The notes under the pieces are model-generated. The model had not been told where the DNA came from. It saw only the letters and a program-made list of their open reading frames with translations, and made no database searches. Below, one piece after another: positions 5,612 to 5,620 of a stretch of 5,620 nucleotides of DNA. Source of the DNA: Chloroflexota bacterium (lineage in GTDB: Bacteria; Chloroflexota; UBA6077; FW602-bin22; JACPQP01); NCBI GenBank assembly GCA_016190465.1, contig JACPQP010000027.1:1-5620 (forward strand), given 5' to 3'. Within the stretch, counting starts at the first letter, position 1. The number at the start of each line of letters is the position of its first letter. Both the position numbers and the translations under genes were made by a program.

Positions 5612-5620
5612 TAGTATTAG

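Overview
The window is a high-GC bacterial chromosome segment of housekeeping genes. Gene order, GTG/TTG starts and protein style suggest a Chloroflexota bacterium of the Thermomicrobia/Sphaerobacter kind. That placement is inferred from general resemblance, not from a search. No rRNA, tRNA or CRISPR is seen.

Layout. On the minus strand, reading leftward from about 1726, is a tight operon tsaE - tsaB - rimI, with rimI cut off by the left window edge. TsaE and TsaB belong to the tRNA t6A37 (threonylcarbamoyladenosine) machinery, and RimI is the ribosomal-protein alanine N-acetyltransferase that often travels with them. A divergent intergenic region of about 250 bp (1727-1975) holds a candidate tsaE promoter and a GC-rich hairpin repeat. 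On the plus strand follow a short-chain dehydrogenase/reductase (SDR, 1976-2854), then a consensus sigma-70 promoter (TTGACA - 17 bp - TATAAT), then pgpH (a 7TM-HD cyclic-di-AMP phosphodiesterase-type protein) and ybeY (16S rRNA 3'-end/quality-control endoribonuclease), which are 1 bp apart and probably co-transcribed.

The unusual layer is repetitive DNA placed inside or exactly at the edges of these conserved genes without breaking them. A 112-bp MITE-like element with about 18-bp imperfect terminal inverted repeats occurs twice at 97% identity. Copy 1 lies inside the SDR gene, between the segments coding for the Rossmann alpha-4 helix and the catalytic-Ser strand. Element plus an apparent 2-bp target duplication adds 114 bp, exactly 38 codons, in frame and without a stop; removing it restores a textbook SDR sequence. 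Copy 2 sits in the stop codon of ybeY: the inferred empty site reads TAG, the filled site reads TAA, and the YbeY protein is unchanged.

Two further genes carry other in-frame repeats. rimI runs without a stop through a run of GC-rich hairpin units of about 34 nt, from the same broad family as the intergenic hairpin upstream of the SDR gene. tsaE carries a palindromic segment with three 9-bp tandem units (Gly-Asp-Leu repeats) between two conserved C-terminal strands. So three of six genes appear to carry extra peptide encoded by palindromic repeats, in the manner of the Rickettsia palindromic elements, and a fourth has an element in its stop codon. This is the feature most worth following up.
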